64,000 nucleotides of DNA. It comes from Luteimonas sp. RC10 (GTDB taxonomy: Bacteria; Pseudomonadota; Gammaproteobacteria; Xanthomonadales; Xanthomonadaceae). Position numbers and translations under genes: made by a program. Below are positions 13,611-21,534 of the stretch, one piece after another. A model generated the notes under the pieces. The model ran no database searches. It worked only from the letters and a program-made list of their open reading frames with translations, and was not told the DNA's origin. Position 1 is the stretch's first letter. Every line of letters begins with the position of its first letter. The stretch spans positions 1 to 64,000 of the forward strand of contig NZ_JACHYJ010000004.1 of assembly GCF_014192745.1 (NCBI RefSeq), written 5' to 3'.

Positions 13611-14237
13611 TTGTGCGAAGTGGGTGTGCGCTTGACCGATCGTCTTCCTCCCTGGCTGCATGAGTGGCTCGACATCGTCGTGCCGGGCGGCCAGATCCTG
13701 CTGATCCTGCTCGCGGCCTGGCTGTTGCGCCTGCTCGGGCGGCGCCTGCTCGACCGCGTGGGACGCCGCTACACGTTGCCACCCGAAGCGGTGGTCGGCG
13801 CACGCCGGGTCATGACCTTCCTGATCTACGCGGCCGCGCTGCTGCTGGCGCTCGAGCGCATGGGCGTGTCGGGCACGGTGCTGTGGACCGCATTCACGGG
13901 CTTTGCGGCAGTGGGCGCGGTGGCGTTCTTCGCGGCCTGGAGCGTGCTGTCGAACATCTTCTGCACGATGCTGATCCTGACCACGCGGCCGTTCCGGCTC
14001 TACGACCATGTCGAGCTGCTGGAGAACGGCGAGAAACCGGGCCTGCGCGGCCAGGTCGTGGACATCAATCTGGTCTACACGACCTTGCGCGAGACCGACG
14101 ACGGTGACGGCGCGGGCACCGTGCTGCAGGTGCCCAACAGTCTGTTCTTCCAACGGGCGCTGCGACGCTGGCGCGGCGGCGCCCTGCCCGAGCCCAAGGG
14201 CGTGGGCGCCAAGCGGGGCGATCCGCTCGACGTGTGA
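13611..14237 (+). CDS. Small MscS-type mechanosensitive channel protein
   Basis: About 200 residues. Membrane segments at about 25-43 (GGQILLILLAAWLLRLLG) and 67-82 (VMTFLIYAAALLLALE) precede the MscS pore helix and beta domain (FAAVGAVAFFAAWSVLSNIF, TTRPFRLYDHVEL, then VVDINLVYTTLRETD and VLQVPNSLFFQ). The C-terminal cage is very short compared with E. coli MscS. Such channels release solutes on hypo-osmotic shock. The start is uncertain: TTG 13611, GTG 13620, GTG 13626 or TTG 13632 share the frame. Confidence 0.85.
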   Translation: MCEVGVRLTDRLPPWLHEWLDIVVPGGQILLILLAAWLLRLLGRRLLDRVGRRYTLPPEAVVGARRVMTFLIYAAALLLALERMGVSGTVLWTAFTGFAAVGAVAFFAAWSVLSNIFCTMLILTTRPFRLYDHVELLENGEKPGLRGQVVDINLVYTTLRETDDGDGAGTVLQVPNSLFFQRALRRWRGGALPEPKGVGAKRGDPLDV

Positions 14238-14265
14238 CCCGGCGCATCGGACGCAAACCGCAAAA

Positions 14266-14316
14266 ACCGGGGTCAGAGTGCAATTTCGCGAGCTGAAATT
14301 GCATTCTGACCCCGGT
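14266..14316. repeat. Dispersed palindromic element, copy 1
   Basis: Arms of 22 bp (left ACCGGGGTCAGAGTGCAATT plus TC, right its complement with one mismatch) surround a 7-base loop GCGAGCT. A related perfect palindrome lies at 54382-54430. Sequences of this kind are common dispersed REP-type units in this group; I see no REP-associated transposase nearby. It sits between the MscS and RidA genes and could also act as a hairpin terminator, but it lacks a T-run. Confidence 0.8.
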
Positions 14317-14352
14317 GTTTCCGACCCCGCTTTGCTCCCGGGGTGCCGGATG

Positions 14353-14700
14353 TCAGCCGACGACGGCCGAAACGACGATCTCGATCCGCCAGCCCGGGTC
14401 GGCCAGCCGTGCCTCGACGGTCGCGCGCGACGGCGCTTGGCCGGCGACCACCCAGCGGTCCCATTCGGCGTTCATGCCGGCAAAATCCGCGATGTCGGCC
14501 AGGTAGATCTGCGCTTGCAGGATGCGGGTCTTGTCGCTGCCGGCCTGCGCCAGCAGCGTGTCGATCGCGGCCAATACCTCGCGGGTCTGGACGCCGATAT
14601 CGGCGCCGGCGGTCTCGGGCACCTGCCCCGCACAGTAGACGATGCCGTTGTGGATGCTGGCCTCGGACATGCGCGGGCCGGCGTCGATGCGCTGGATCAT
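14353..14700 (-). CDS. RidA-family protein
   Basis: 115 residues from ATG 14700 (MIQRIDAGPRMSEASIHNGI). RidA (YjgF/YER057c/UK114) proteins hydrolyse reactive enamine/imine intermediates released by PLP enzymes. Family features: VYCAGQVPE near residue 25, QTREVLAAIDTLLAQAGSDK, ILQAQIYLADIADFAGMN, and PSRATVEARLADPGWRIEI with the conserved arginine and glutamate. This variant ends in EIVVSAVVG. The frame is open upstream to 14757 but the family start is at 14700. Confidence 0.92.
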   Translation of the reverse strand: MIQRIDAGPRMSEASIHNGIVYCAGQVPETAGADIGVQTREVLAAIDTLLAQAGSDKTRILQAQIYLADIADFAGMNAEWDRWVVAGQAPSRATVEARLADPGWRIEIVVSAVVG

Positions 14701-14778
14701 GGGGCGTTCCTGACATGAAGGCCGCCCACGGTAGCGATCGTGGGCGGCTCGCCGCAAGCACGGCGCGAGGCACGCGCA

Positions 14779-15042
14779 TCAGCGCAACTGGCTGTCCTTG
14801 CTGCCGCGGCGGTTGTAGCCGGCCGATGCACGGTCCTCGTCATGCTGCGCCTGGCACTCGACGCACAGCCGCACACCGGGCACGGCGATGCGACGCGCTT
14901 CGGGGATCGGCGCATCGCATTCCTCGCAATGACGCAGGCCGGGGCCGCGGCGCAGCTGGCTGCGCGCGCGCTCGATCGCGTCCTTGACGGTCGCATCGAT
15001 CTGATCCTGCACCGCACCGTCGCTTGCCCATCCGGTCGCCAT
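14779..15042 (-). CDS. DksA/TraR-type C4 zinc-finger protein (YbiI-like)
   Basis: 87 residues. An N-terminal helix with MATGWASDGAVQDQIDATVK precedes the C4 zinc finger HCEECDAPIPEARR and LCVECQ. Members bind the RNA polymerase secondary channel or act as small regulators; YbiI-like short forms lack the long coiled coil of DksA, so a full DksA role is unlikely. It is a single gene between ridA and the divergent flavoprotein gene. Confidence 0.88.
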   Translation of the reverse strand: MATGWASDGAVQDQIDATVKDAIERARSQLRRGPGLRHCEECDAPIPEARRIAVPGVRLCVECQAQHDEDRASAGYNRRGSKDSQLR

Positions 15043-15134
15043 GGCCGAGTCCTGCTGTTCGCAACGTCTGCCCAGGAGCCTAGCAGTGCGCCTGTGGTTG
15101 GGGGATGAGTGCCGGCGGCCGGCATAATGGCGCG

Positions 15135-16388
15135 ATGTCCGATGCGCCCCGCTCCCCTGCTCCCTCCCGCCTGGCGATCGTCGGCGGCGGTCCTGCGGGA
15201 TTGTTCGCAGCTGAGGTCGCCCGCGCCGCAGGCGTGGAGGTCGACCTGTTCGATGCCAAGGGCTCGGTCGGGCGCAAGTTCCTGATCGCCGGCAAGGGCG
15301 GGTTGAACTTGACCCACGCCGAGCCCAGGCCGGCGTTCGACGCCCGCTACGGCGCGCGCGCGGACGCGGTCGGGCGCTGGCTCGACACCTTCGATGCGCA
15401 GGCGCTGCGCGACTGGGCGAAGGCGCGCGGGGTGGCGACCTTCGTCGGCAGTTCTGGGCGGGTGTTCCCGGAGGATCTCAAGGCCGCGCCGTTGTTGCGC
15501 GGCTGGGTGCGGCAACTGCGCGAGGACGGCGTGCGCTTCCATGTCCAGCATCGCTGGACCGGCTGGGATGCCGACGATCGGCTGAACTTCGCGACACCAC
15601 AGGGGCCGCAGACGCATGCGGCCGACGCGGTGCTGCTGGCGATGGGCGGCGGCAGTTGGCCCGAGCTGGGCTCCGACGGCGCATGGCAGAGCCTGCTCGC
15701 GGCACGCGGCATCGAAGTCGCGCCGCTGGTGCCGGCCAATTGCGGATTCGATATCGGCTGGAGCGCCCACCTGGCGCAGCGCCATGCCGGTGCACCGCTC
15801 AAGCCGGTGATCCTGCACTGGCGCGCGGCCGACGGCACGCCGCAGGCGTTGCAGGGCGAGTGCGTGCTCACGACGACTGGCATCGAAGGCAGCGCCATCT
15901 ACGCGATCTCGAGTGCGCTGCGCGACACGATCGTGCGCGACGGCCACGCCCGGCTCGAGATCGACCTCGCGCCGGGACGCGATGCCGCGCGTCTGCAGCG
16001 CGATCTCGAACGCCCGCGCGGGCGCCGCAGCATCGGCGAGCACCTGCGCCGGGCGACCGGCCTGGATGCCGCCAAGACCGCGCTGCTGTTCGAACGGCTC
16101 GATCGCGATGCGCTGGGCGATGCCGCGCGCGTGGCCGCGGTGATCAAGCGGCTGCCGCTGATCCTGCGCGCCCCGCGCCCGCTGGCCGAGGCCATCTCCA
16201 GCGCGGGTGGCGTCCATTTCGAGGCGCTCGACGAGGCGCTGATGCTGCGCGCGTTGCCGGGCACGTTCGTTGCCGGCGAGATGATCGACTGGGAAGCGCC
16301 GACCGGCGGCTATCTGCTGACCGCATGCTTTGCCAGCGGCCGGCGCGCCGCGCAGGGCGCGCTGGACTGGCTGCAGCGCACGCGCTGA
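15135..16388 (+). CDS. HI0933/BaiN-type flavoprotein (TIGR03862-like)
   Basis: 417 residues. An N-terminal FAD-binding Rossmann motif (LAIVGGGPAGLFAAEVARAA), the family motif GRKFLIAGKGGLNLTHAEP, LLAMGGGSWPELG, and a C-terminal FAD contact with SSAGGVHFEALDE and GEMIDWEAPTGGYLLTACF. The family is a two-dinucleotide-binding-fold oxidoreductase of unknown substrate. Start ATG 15135 puts the GxGxxG motif at about residue 15; an upstream ATG at 15105 is possible. Confidence 0.9.
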   Translation: MSDAPRSPAPSRLAIVGGGPAGLFAAEVARAAGVEVDLFDAKGSVGRKFLIAGKGGLNLTHAEPRPAFDARYGARADAVGRWLDTFDAQALRDWAKARGVATFVGSSGRVFPEDLKAAPLLRGWVRQLREDGVRFHVQHRWTGWDADDRLNFATPQGPQTHAADAVLLAMGGGSWPELGSDGAWQSLLAARGIEVAPLVPANCGFDIGWSAHLAQRHAGAPLKPVILHWRAADGTPQALQGECVLTTTGIEGSAIYAISSALRDTIVRDGHARLEIDLAPGRDAARLQRDLERPRGRRSIGEHLRRATGLDAAKTALLFERLDRDALGDAARVAAVIKRLPLILRAPRPLAEAISSAGGVHFEALDEALMLRALPGTFVAGEMIDWEAPTGGYLLTACFASGRRAAQGALDWLQRTR

Positions 16389-16406
16389 GCGCGTCGCCGG
16401 CCCGGC

Positions 16407-19286
16407 TCAACCGATGCCGGTTGCGCGTTCGGCGGCCGGACGCCCGTACAGGAAGCCTTGGCCGTACTGGCAACCCAGCCCTGCGAGCAGATCGCGTTGC
16501 TGCGCGGTCTCGATGCCTTCGGCGATGGTGTCGATGCCCAGCGTCGCCGCCAGTGCCAGGATCGCGCGCACCAGCGCCAGGCTTTCGGCGTGCATCTCTC
16601 CCCCCAGCCCGAGCACGAAGCTCTGGTCGATCTTCAGCGCCTGGATCGGAAAGCGGTGCAGATACGACAACGCCGAGAAGCCGGTTCCGAAGTCGTCGAG
16701 CAGCGCCAGCACGCCATGACTGCGCAGCACGTTGAGCATGCGCAGCGCACGCGGCGCATCGTCGAGCAGCGCGACCTCGGTGATCTCGATCCGCAGCCGG
16801 CGCGGGTCGGCGCCGGCCTCGTCGATCAGCCGCAGCAGCCGCTCGACGAAGTCCTCGGAGCGGAAGTGTCGCGGCGAGACATTGATCGAGACGTAGCCGG
16901 TACCGCCATCGGCCGCCATGTGCCGGAAGACCTGGCGGTACATCAACCAGTCGACCTGCTCGATCAGCCCGCTGTCCTCACCGACGCCGATGAACTCGGC
17001 CGGCGACAGCAGCCCGTGCACCTCGTGCCGCCAGCGCAGCAAGGCCTCGTGGCCGACAACCGCGCCATCGGCCAGGCGCACGATCGGCTGGAAGTGCGGC
17101 TCGAACGCGTCCTGCAGAATCGCCCGGCGCAGGTCGGCCTCCAGATCCAGCAGGCGCATGGCCTCGGCCCGCATTGCCTCGTCGAAGCGCTCGCTGCGAT
17201 CGCGGCCGCAGGCCTTGGCCCGGTACATCGCCGCGTCCGCGTCGCGCAGCACGCCATCGCCGTCCACGTACTCGGGATGGGACATCGCGATGCCGATGCT
17301 CGCCGACGGGAACAGTTCGCGCCCAGCGACCCAGACCGGTTTGGCCAGCGCCGCCAGCAGCGCACTCGCCCGGCGATCGGCGATTCCCGGATCGTCGACG
17401 CCGCCGAGCAGGATCGCGAACTCGTCGCCGCCCAGCCGTGCGGCGATGTCGTCGGGGCCCAGCCAGGCGGTGATGCGCTGGGCGATCTCGACCAGCATGG
17501 CGTCGCCGGCCGCATGGCCGACGCTGTCGTTGACCAGCTTGAAGCGGTCCAGGTCGAGGAACAGCACCGCGAACGCGGCCCGCCCGCCCTCGCGCAGCGG
17601 CGACAGCGCGGCATCCAGGCGTTCGAGCAGTTGCACGCGGTTGGGTAAGCCGGTCAACGGATCGTGGCGCGCCTGATGGACCAGGCGTTGCTGGGCGCGG
17701 ATGCGCTCGCCGATCTGCGCGCGCAACTCGCGGTTGGCGCGTTCCAGTTCGCGGGTGCGCGCCTCGACGCGAAACTCCAGTTCCGTGTGCGCGGCCTTGA
17801 GCTGTTCCTGCGCGCGCTTGCGGTCCATCGCGCTGTCGATGTGATGGGCGACGAAGGTCAGCAGCGCCTGGTCATTGGGCGAGAACGCGATCTGCGGGTC
17901 GTAGCTCTGCACTGCGATCACTCCGACCGGCCGGCCGTCGCGACCGAGCGGCACGCCCAGCCAGCATTGCGCGTGGCTGCCGTGACTGCGCAGCGCCCCG
18001 GCCGCTTCCAGCCGCCGGATGTCCTCGTGCATGGCCAGCAACGGCGCGCCGGTTGCGATCACATACTCGGTCAAGCCGTCGCCGCGCGGCCGCGCCCGGC
18101 GAACCGCATCGCGCTCGTCGATCGAGTACGGAAATTCCAGCCGGGTGCCGTCGGGGCTGAGCATGGCGATGTAGAAATTGCGCGCGTACAGCAGTTCGCC
18201 GACGATCGCATGCAGGTCCGCGTAGAAACGCTCCAGGCTGCCGGGGGCTGCCGACAGTTCGCTGATCCGATACAGCGCACGCTGCAAGGTGCCAGCGCGC
18301 TCGCGCTCGACAATCTGGGCCTGCAGTCCGCGGTTGGCGGTCTGCAGTTCCTGCGTGCGCGAGGCGACCCGCCGCTCGAGCTCGGCCTGGGCACGCTTGC
18401 GGTCGAGCGCAGTCAGAATGTGCTGGGCGACGAACTCCAGCAGCGCCCGGTCCTCATCGCGGTAGCGGTCAGGCTGGTCGTAACTCTGCACCACGAGCGC
18501 CCCGCAGATGCGCCCGTCGCGGCGCAGCGGTACGCCGAGCCAATCGGCGCTGTCGGGGCCGTGCAGCGTGTCGCTGTCGGGGAGGCCGTACTGGGCGCGC
18601 AATGCGGCCGACGGGCCCAGCATCGGCTGCCCCTCGCGCAGCAGCACAGTGGTCAGACTGTCGGGCATCTGCGCGATGGACAGTTCCTGCTGCGGATCGG
18701 CCTGCCAGGGATCGCGTTCGTCGACGAAGTACAGGAAGCGCAACGTCTCGCGCAGATCGTCGTAGAGCACGATGTAGAAGTTCTCGGCCGTGGTCAGCCG
18801 GCCGACGACGGCATGGATGCGCGCCAGCACCTCATCCATGTCCAGTGTGGAACTGGCCAGCTCGGCGATTTCATAAAGCGCCTGCTGCAGCCGTTCGGCC
18901 CGGCGCATCGACTCGAGCCGGCGCTCGGCGCGCGCCAACGCCAGCGCACCGGCCACGCCGTGCAGGGCCGCGGGCAACCAGGCCGCGGCGGCAGCGTCAT
19001 CGCCCGCGGCGACCTGAATCGCGATCGCGAGTCGGCCGTCGTCCTGCACCATTGCACGAGCGTAACGTCGCAGGCCGGCCGGCGCCGTCGTATCGCCCTC
19101 GGTGCCCGCGTGCAGGGTCGCATCCGCCAGTGCAGCCAGGTCGCCCGGCGCATGGCCGGAGGTCAGCACACCGCTGCCGGACGCGTGCGATGCCCAGGTC
19201 ACGGCCACCGCCGCACCCGCAGGCGCCGTCGCGATGACGGCGCGGAGCGGCGCTTCGGCGTCGTCGGCGGCAACGGCCGCGTTCAT
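16407..19286 (-). CDS. Cyclic-di-GMP enzyme with two GAF domains, GGDEF and EAL
   Basis: About 959 residues from ATG 19286. Order: N-terminal divergent region, GAF 1 (about 145-300: LARIHAVVGRLTTAENFYIV), coiled coil (DRKRAQAELERRVASRTQEL), GAF 2 (about 350-500: YADLHAIVGELLYARNFYIA), second coiled coil, GGDEF (about 530-700, ARLGGDEFAILLGG intact) and EAL (about 715-955: HEALLRWRHE, DDFGTGFSALSYLHRF, AEGIETAQQ). Both catalytic signatures look intact, so it could make and degrade c-di-GMP under GAF control. No membrane segment is visible. It diverges from the sigma-factor gene. Confidence 0.92.
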   Translation of the reverse strand: MNAAVAADDAEAPLRAVIATAPAGAAVAVTWASHASGSGVLTSGHAPGDLAALADATLHAGTEGDTTAPAGLRRYARAMVQDDGRLAIAIQVAAGDDAAAAAWLPAALHGVAGALALARAERRLESMRRAERLQQALYEIAELASSTLDMDEVLARIHAVVGRLTTAENFYIVLYDDLRETLRFLYFVDERDPWQADPQQELSIAQMPDSLTTVLLREGQPMLGPSAALRAQYGLPDSDTLHGPDSADWLGVPLRRDGRICGALVVQSYDQPDRYRDEDRALLEFVAQHILTALDRKRAQAELERRVASRTQELQTANRGLQAQIVERERAGTLQRALYRISELSAAPGSLERFYADLHAIVGELLYARNFYIAMLSPDGTRLEFPYSIDERDAVRRARPRGDGLTEYVIATGAPLLAMHEDIRRLEAAGALRSHGSHAQCWLGVPLGRDGRPVGVIAVQSYDPQIAFSPNDQALLTFVAHHIDSAMDRKRAQEQLKAAHTELEFRVEARTRELERANRELRAQIGERIRAQQRLVHQARHDPLTGLPNRVQLLERLDAALSPLREGGRAAFAVLFLDLDRFKLVNDSVGHAAGDAMLVEIAQRITAWLGPDDIAARLGGDEFAILLGGVDDPGIADRRASALLAALAKPVWVAGRELFPSASIGIAMSHPEYVDGDGVLRDADAAMYRAKACGRDRSERFDEAMRAEAMRLLDLEADLRRAILQDAFEPHFQPIVRLADGAVVGHEALLRWRHEVHGLLSPAEFIGVGEDSGLIEQVDWLMYRQVFRHMAADGGTGYVSINVSPRHFRSEDFVERLLRLIDEAGADPRRLRIEITEVALLDDAPRALRMLNVLRSHGVLALLDDFGTGFSALSYLHRFPIQALKIDQSFVLGLGGEMHAESLALVRAILALAATLGIDTIAEGIETAQQRDLLAGLGCQYGQGFLYGRPAAERATGIG

Positions 19287-19485
19287 GCGATGGCAGACAG
19301 GCACGGTGCTCGACGATTCAGATCCTGCGGCAGCATACCCAAAAGCGCGACCATTGCCGCAGCCGCAGCCGCAACCCCATTGGCCGCGTCCGCGCGTTGT
19401 CCAGGGCATGGCCACCCTTGCCCGCCCCTGCCGCACGGCGCCTACGGGCTTCACGCCCGGCGCCGCGCCACGTACTCTGCGATGC

Positions 19486-20052
19486 ATGCACGATGTCGCC
19501 AGCCAGCAGGAGCCCCCCGGCGACGACGCCCTGATGCTGGCATGGACCGCGGGCGACGTCGCCGCGTTCGAAACGCTGTATCAGCGCCATCGCGACAAGC
19601 TCTACCGCTTCCTGGTGCGCCAGGTGCGCAACCCCGCGCTGGCCGAAGAAATCTTCCAGGATGTCTGGCAGCGGGTCATTGCGGCGCGCGAAGGCTGGCG
19701 ACCCGATGCGCTGTTCGCCACCTGGCTCTACCGCATCGCCCACAATCGCCTGACCGACCACTGGCGCGCCGCGCAGCATCGCCCGCCGCCGCCCGAAGAC
19801 GCCGAGCTGCGGACGGCGCGCATCGTCGACCCGGACGATCCGGAGCGGCAGTTGTCGCAGTTCGAGCAGCGGCGCGGCCTGCAGCTCGCACTCGATGCGC
19901 TGCCAGACGAACAGCGCGAGGTCGTGCTGCTGCGACTCGAACACGAGCTCACGCTCGAAGAGATCGGCCGGATCACCGGCGTCGGCCGCGAGACGGTGAA
20001 ATCGCGGCTGCGATACGCGATGGACAAACTGCGCGCGACCTTGACCCCATGA
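19486..20052 (+). CDS. ECF sigma factor (RpoE-like)
   Basis: 188 residues. Sigma-70 region 2 (about 25-95: FETLYQRHRDKLYRFLVRQV, AEEIFQDVWQRVI) and region 4 (about 130-185: LDALPDEQREVVLLRLEHEL, TLEEIGRITGVGRETVKSRL). Region 3 is absent, as in group IV factors, which direct transcription of stress or envelope regulons. Start ATG 19486. The stop overlaps the next start (ATGA), and that gene encodes a single-pass membrane protein expected to hold the sigma factor inactive. Confidence 0.93.
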   Translation: MHDVASQQEPPGDDALMLAWTAGDVAAFETLYQRHRDKLYRFLVRQVRNPALAEEIFQDVWQRVIAAREGWRPDALFATWLYRIAHNRLTDHWRAAQHRPPPPEDAELRTARIVDPDDPERQLSQFEQRRGLQLALDALPDEQREVVLLRLEHELTLEEIGRITGVGRETVKSRLRYAMDKLRATLTP

Positions 20053-20936
20053 ACAGCCCCGACCGCGAACCGCTGACGCCCGAGGAACAGTGGCTAGCCG
20101 ACCGGCTGGCCTCGGGCCAGGCCGTGCCGTCCCCGGCGGTCGATGCGGCGATCCTGGCCGCCGCGCGCCACGCCGCGCAGGACGCGACCGGACCTGCGCA
20201 TGCCCTCGCCTCCACGGCGCCCGCACGCACGGCCCCGCGCCGACGCCGTCGCTGGCCGGTGGCGTTCGGTGCAGCTGCGTCGCTGGCGATGGCGGTCGGC
20301 GTCGCGTGGCAACTGCGGCCAGTGCCGGAAACACCGCATGCGCCCTGGGCCGAGCGGACGGACGACGCGCATGACACCGCGCCGGCGGCGGCACGCAGCA
20401 CCCCGGCCCCTGCCGTGGCGCGAGTGCCGGCCCCGGCACACGAGACAGCGGCGGCGATGTCCGCGCAGGACGCGCCGCAACAGCCAGCAGCCTCGGCCGC
20501 CGTCGAGGCGCCCGCCGTCGCTGCTCGCGAGGCGCAGACGCCGGTCGCCGGCCTGCCGCTGCCTGACGCGCGCCAGGCTGCCGGTTGGGGCCCGGCGCGC
20601 GGCGCCGAATCCGCCGCCACCGCCTACGGCAACCGCGTGACGACGCCAGAGCCATCGGCGCAGCGCGATGCGGCCGCCGAAGCCGACCGGGCATCGGCGG
20701 CCCCGCCGATGGCTGCACGTGCCCAGCCCCAGGCGATGGCGATCATCGAGGACCTGCCCGACGATGCGCCGCCGGCGTCGGCCGACGCGCCGGAGGTGCG
20801 CGAGGCCTGGCTGGCGCGCGTACGCGAACTGCTCGATGCCGGCGACATCGGCGCTGCCCGTGCCAGCCTTACGGAGTTCCACCGCCGCCATCCGCAGGCC
20901 GAACTGCCGCCCGACCTGCGCGCGCTGCTGGATTGA
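20049..20936 (+). CDS. Predicted anti-sigma factor, single-pass membrane protein
   Basis: 295 residues. A cytoplasmic N-terminus (TPEEQWLADRLASGQAVPSP) is followed by a basic stretch and one membrane segment at about 75-92 (WPVAFGAAASLAMAVGVAW), then a long low-complexity Ala/Pro periplasmic region and a C-terminal helical part (VREAWLARVRELLDAGDIGA, PPDLRALLD). Translational coupling to the ECF sigma gene is the main evidence. No zinc-binding anti-sigma motif is seen, so the mechanism is uncertain. The sensed signal is unknown. Confidence 0.7.
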   Translation: MNSPDREPLTPEEQWLADRLASGQAVPSPAVDAAILAAARHAAQDATGPAHALASTAPARTAPRRRRRWPVAFGAAASLAMAVGVAWQLRPVPETPHAPWAERTDDAHDTAPAAARSTPAPAVARVPAPAHETAAAMSAQDAPQQPAASAAVEAPAVAAREAQTPVAGLPLPDARQAAGWGPARGAESAATAYGNRVTTPEPSAQRDAAAEADRASAAPPMAARAQPQAMAIIEDLPDDAPPASADAPEVREAWLARVRELLDAGDIGAARASLTEFHRRHPQAELPPDLRALLD

Positions 20937-20943
20937 GATCGCG

Positions 20944-21534
20944 ATGCCGCTCGACACCCTGGCCGCGACCGCCAGCCACGTCCTCGAGGTCAAGCACAGC
21001 CGCTTCGTCGCCCATGCCGCGCCGATTACCGTCGCCGACGATGCGGCGGCGTTCCTGCAACAGGTGGCGGTGCCCGATGCCACGCACAACTGCTGGGCCT
21101 GGCGGCTGGGCGACCAGTACCGCTCCAGCGATGACGGCGAGCCCGCCGGCACCGCCGGCCGCCCGATTCTGGCGGCGATCGACGGCCAGGGATTCGACCG
21201 GGTGGCCGTGGTCGTCGTGCGCTGGTTCGGCGGCATCAAGCTCGGAGCCGGCGGCCTGGTCCGTGCTTACGGCGGCTGCGCCGCCGAGTGCCTGCGGACC
21301 GCGCCGCGCGTGCCGCTGATCGAGACCTGCATCCTGCAGTTGCGTGCGCCCTTCGATACCCTGGGCGCGTTGCATGCCGCGCTGCCGGCCGCCGCCGCGC
21401 ACAAGCTCGACGAGCGTTTCGACGCCGACGGCGCGCTGTTGCGTGTCGAATTGCCCTTGGATCGTGTCGCCGACTTGAAAACCCGGCTGCGCGATGCCAC
21501 CCGAAACCGTATCCGCATCGACGACAATGCCTGA
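20944..21534 (+). CDS. YigZ / IMPACT-family protein
   Basis: 196 residues. The N-terminal UPF0029 domain has SRFVAHAAPI, DATHNCWAWRLG, SSDDGEPAGTAGRPILAAI and VVVVRWFGGIKLGAGGLVRA; the smaller C-terminal domain follows from about residue 130. In eukaryotes the homologue binds GCN1; in bacteria the role is unclear. It starts 8 bp after the anti-sigma gene and its TGA overlaps the ABC exporter ATG, so the four genes probably form one transcript. Confidence 0.92.
   Translation: MPLDTLAATASHVLEVKHSRFVAHAAPITVADDAAAFLQQVAVPDATHNCWAWRLGDQYRSSDDGEPAGTAGRPILAAIDGQGFDRVAVVVVRWFGGIKLGAGGLVRAYGGCAAECLRTAPRVPLIETCILQLRAPFDTLGALHAALPAAAAHKLDERFDADGALLRVELPLDRVADLKTRLRDATRNRIRIDDNA

Noticed and set aside
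14262-14320. Palindrome as a simple transcription terminator
   Set aside because: No T-run follows and a related copy lies 40 kb away outside a gene end, so it is listed as a dispersed repeat.
17664-20936. 1,090-residue plus-strand frame running into the anti-sigma gene
   Set aside because: The first part is the complement of the GGDEF/EAL gene; only the end from 20049 is real and has its own coupled start.
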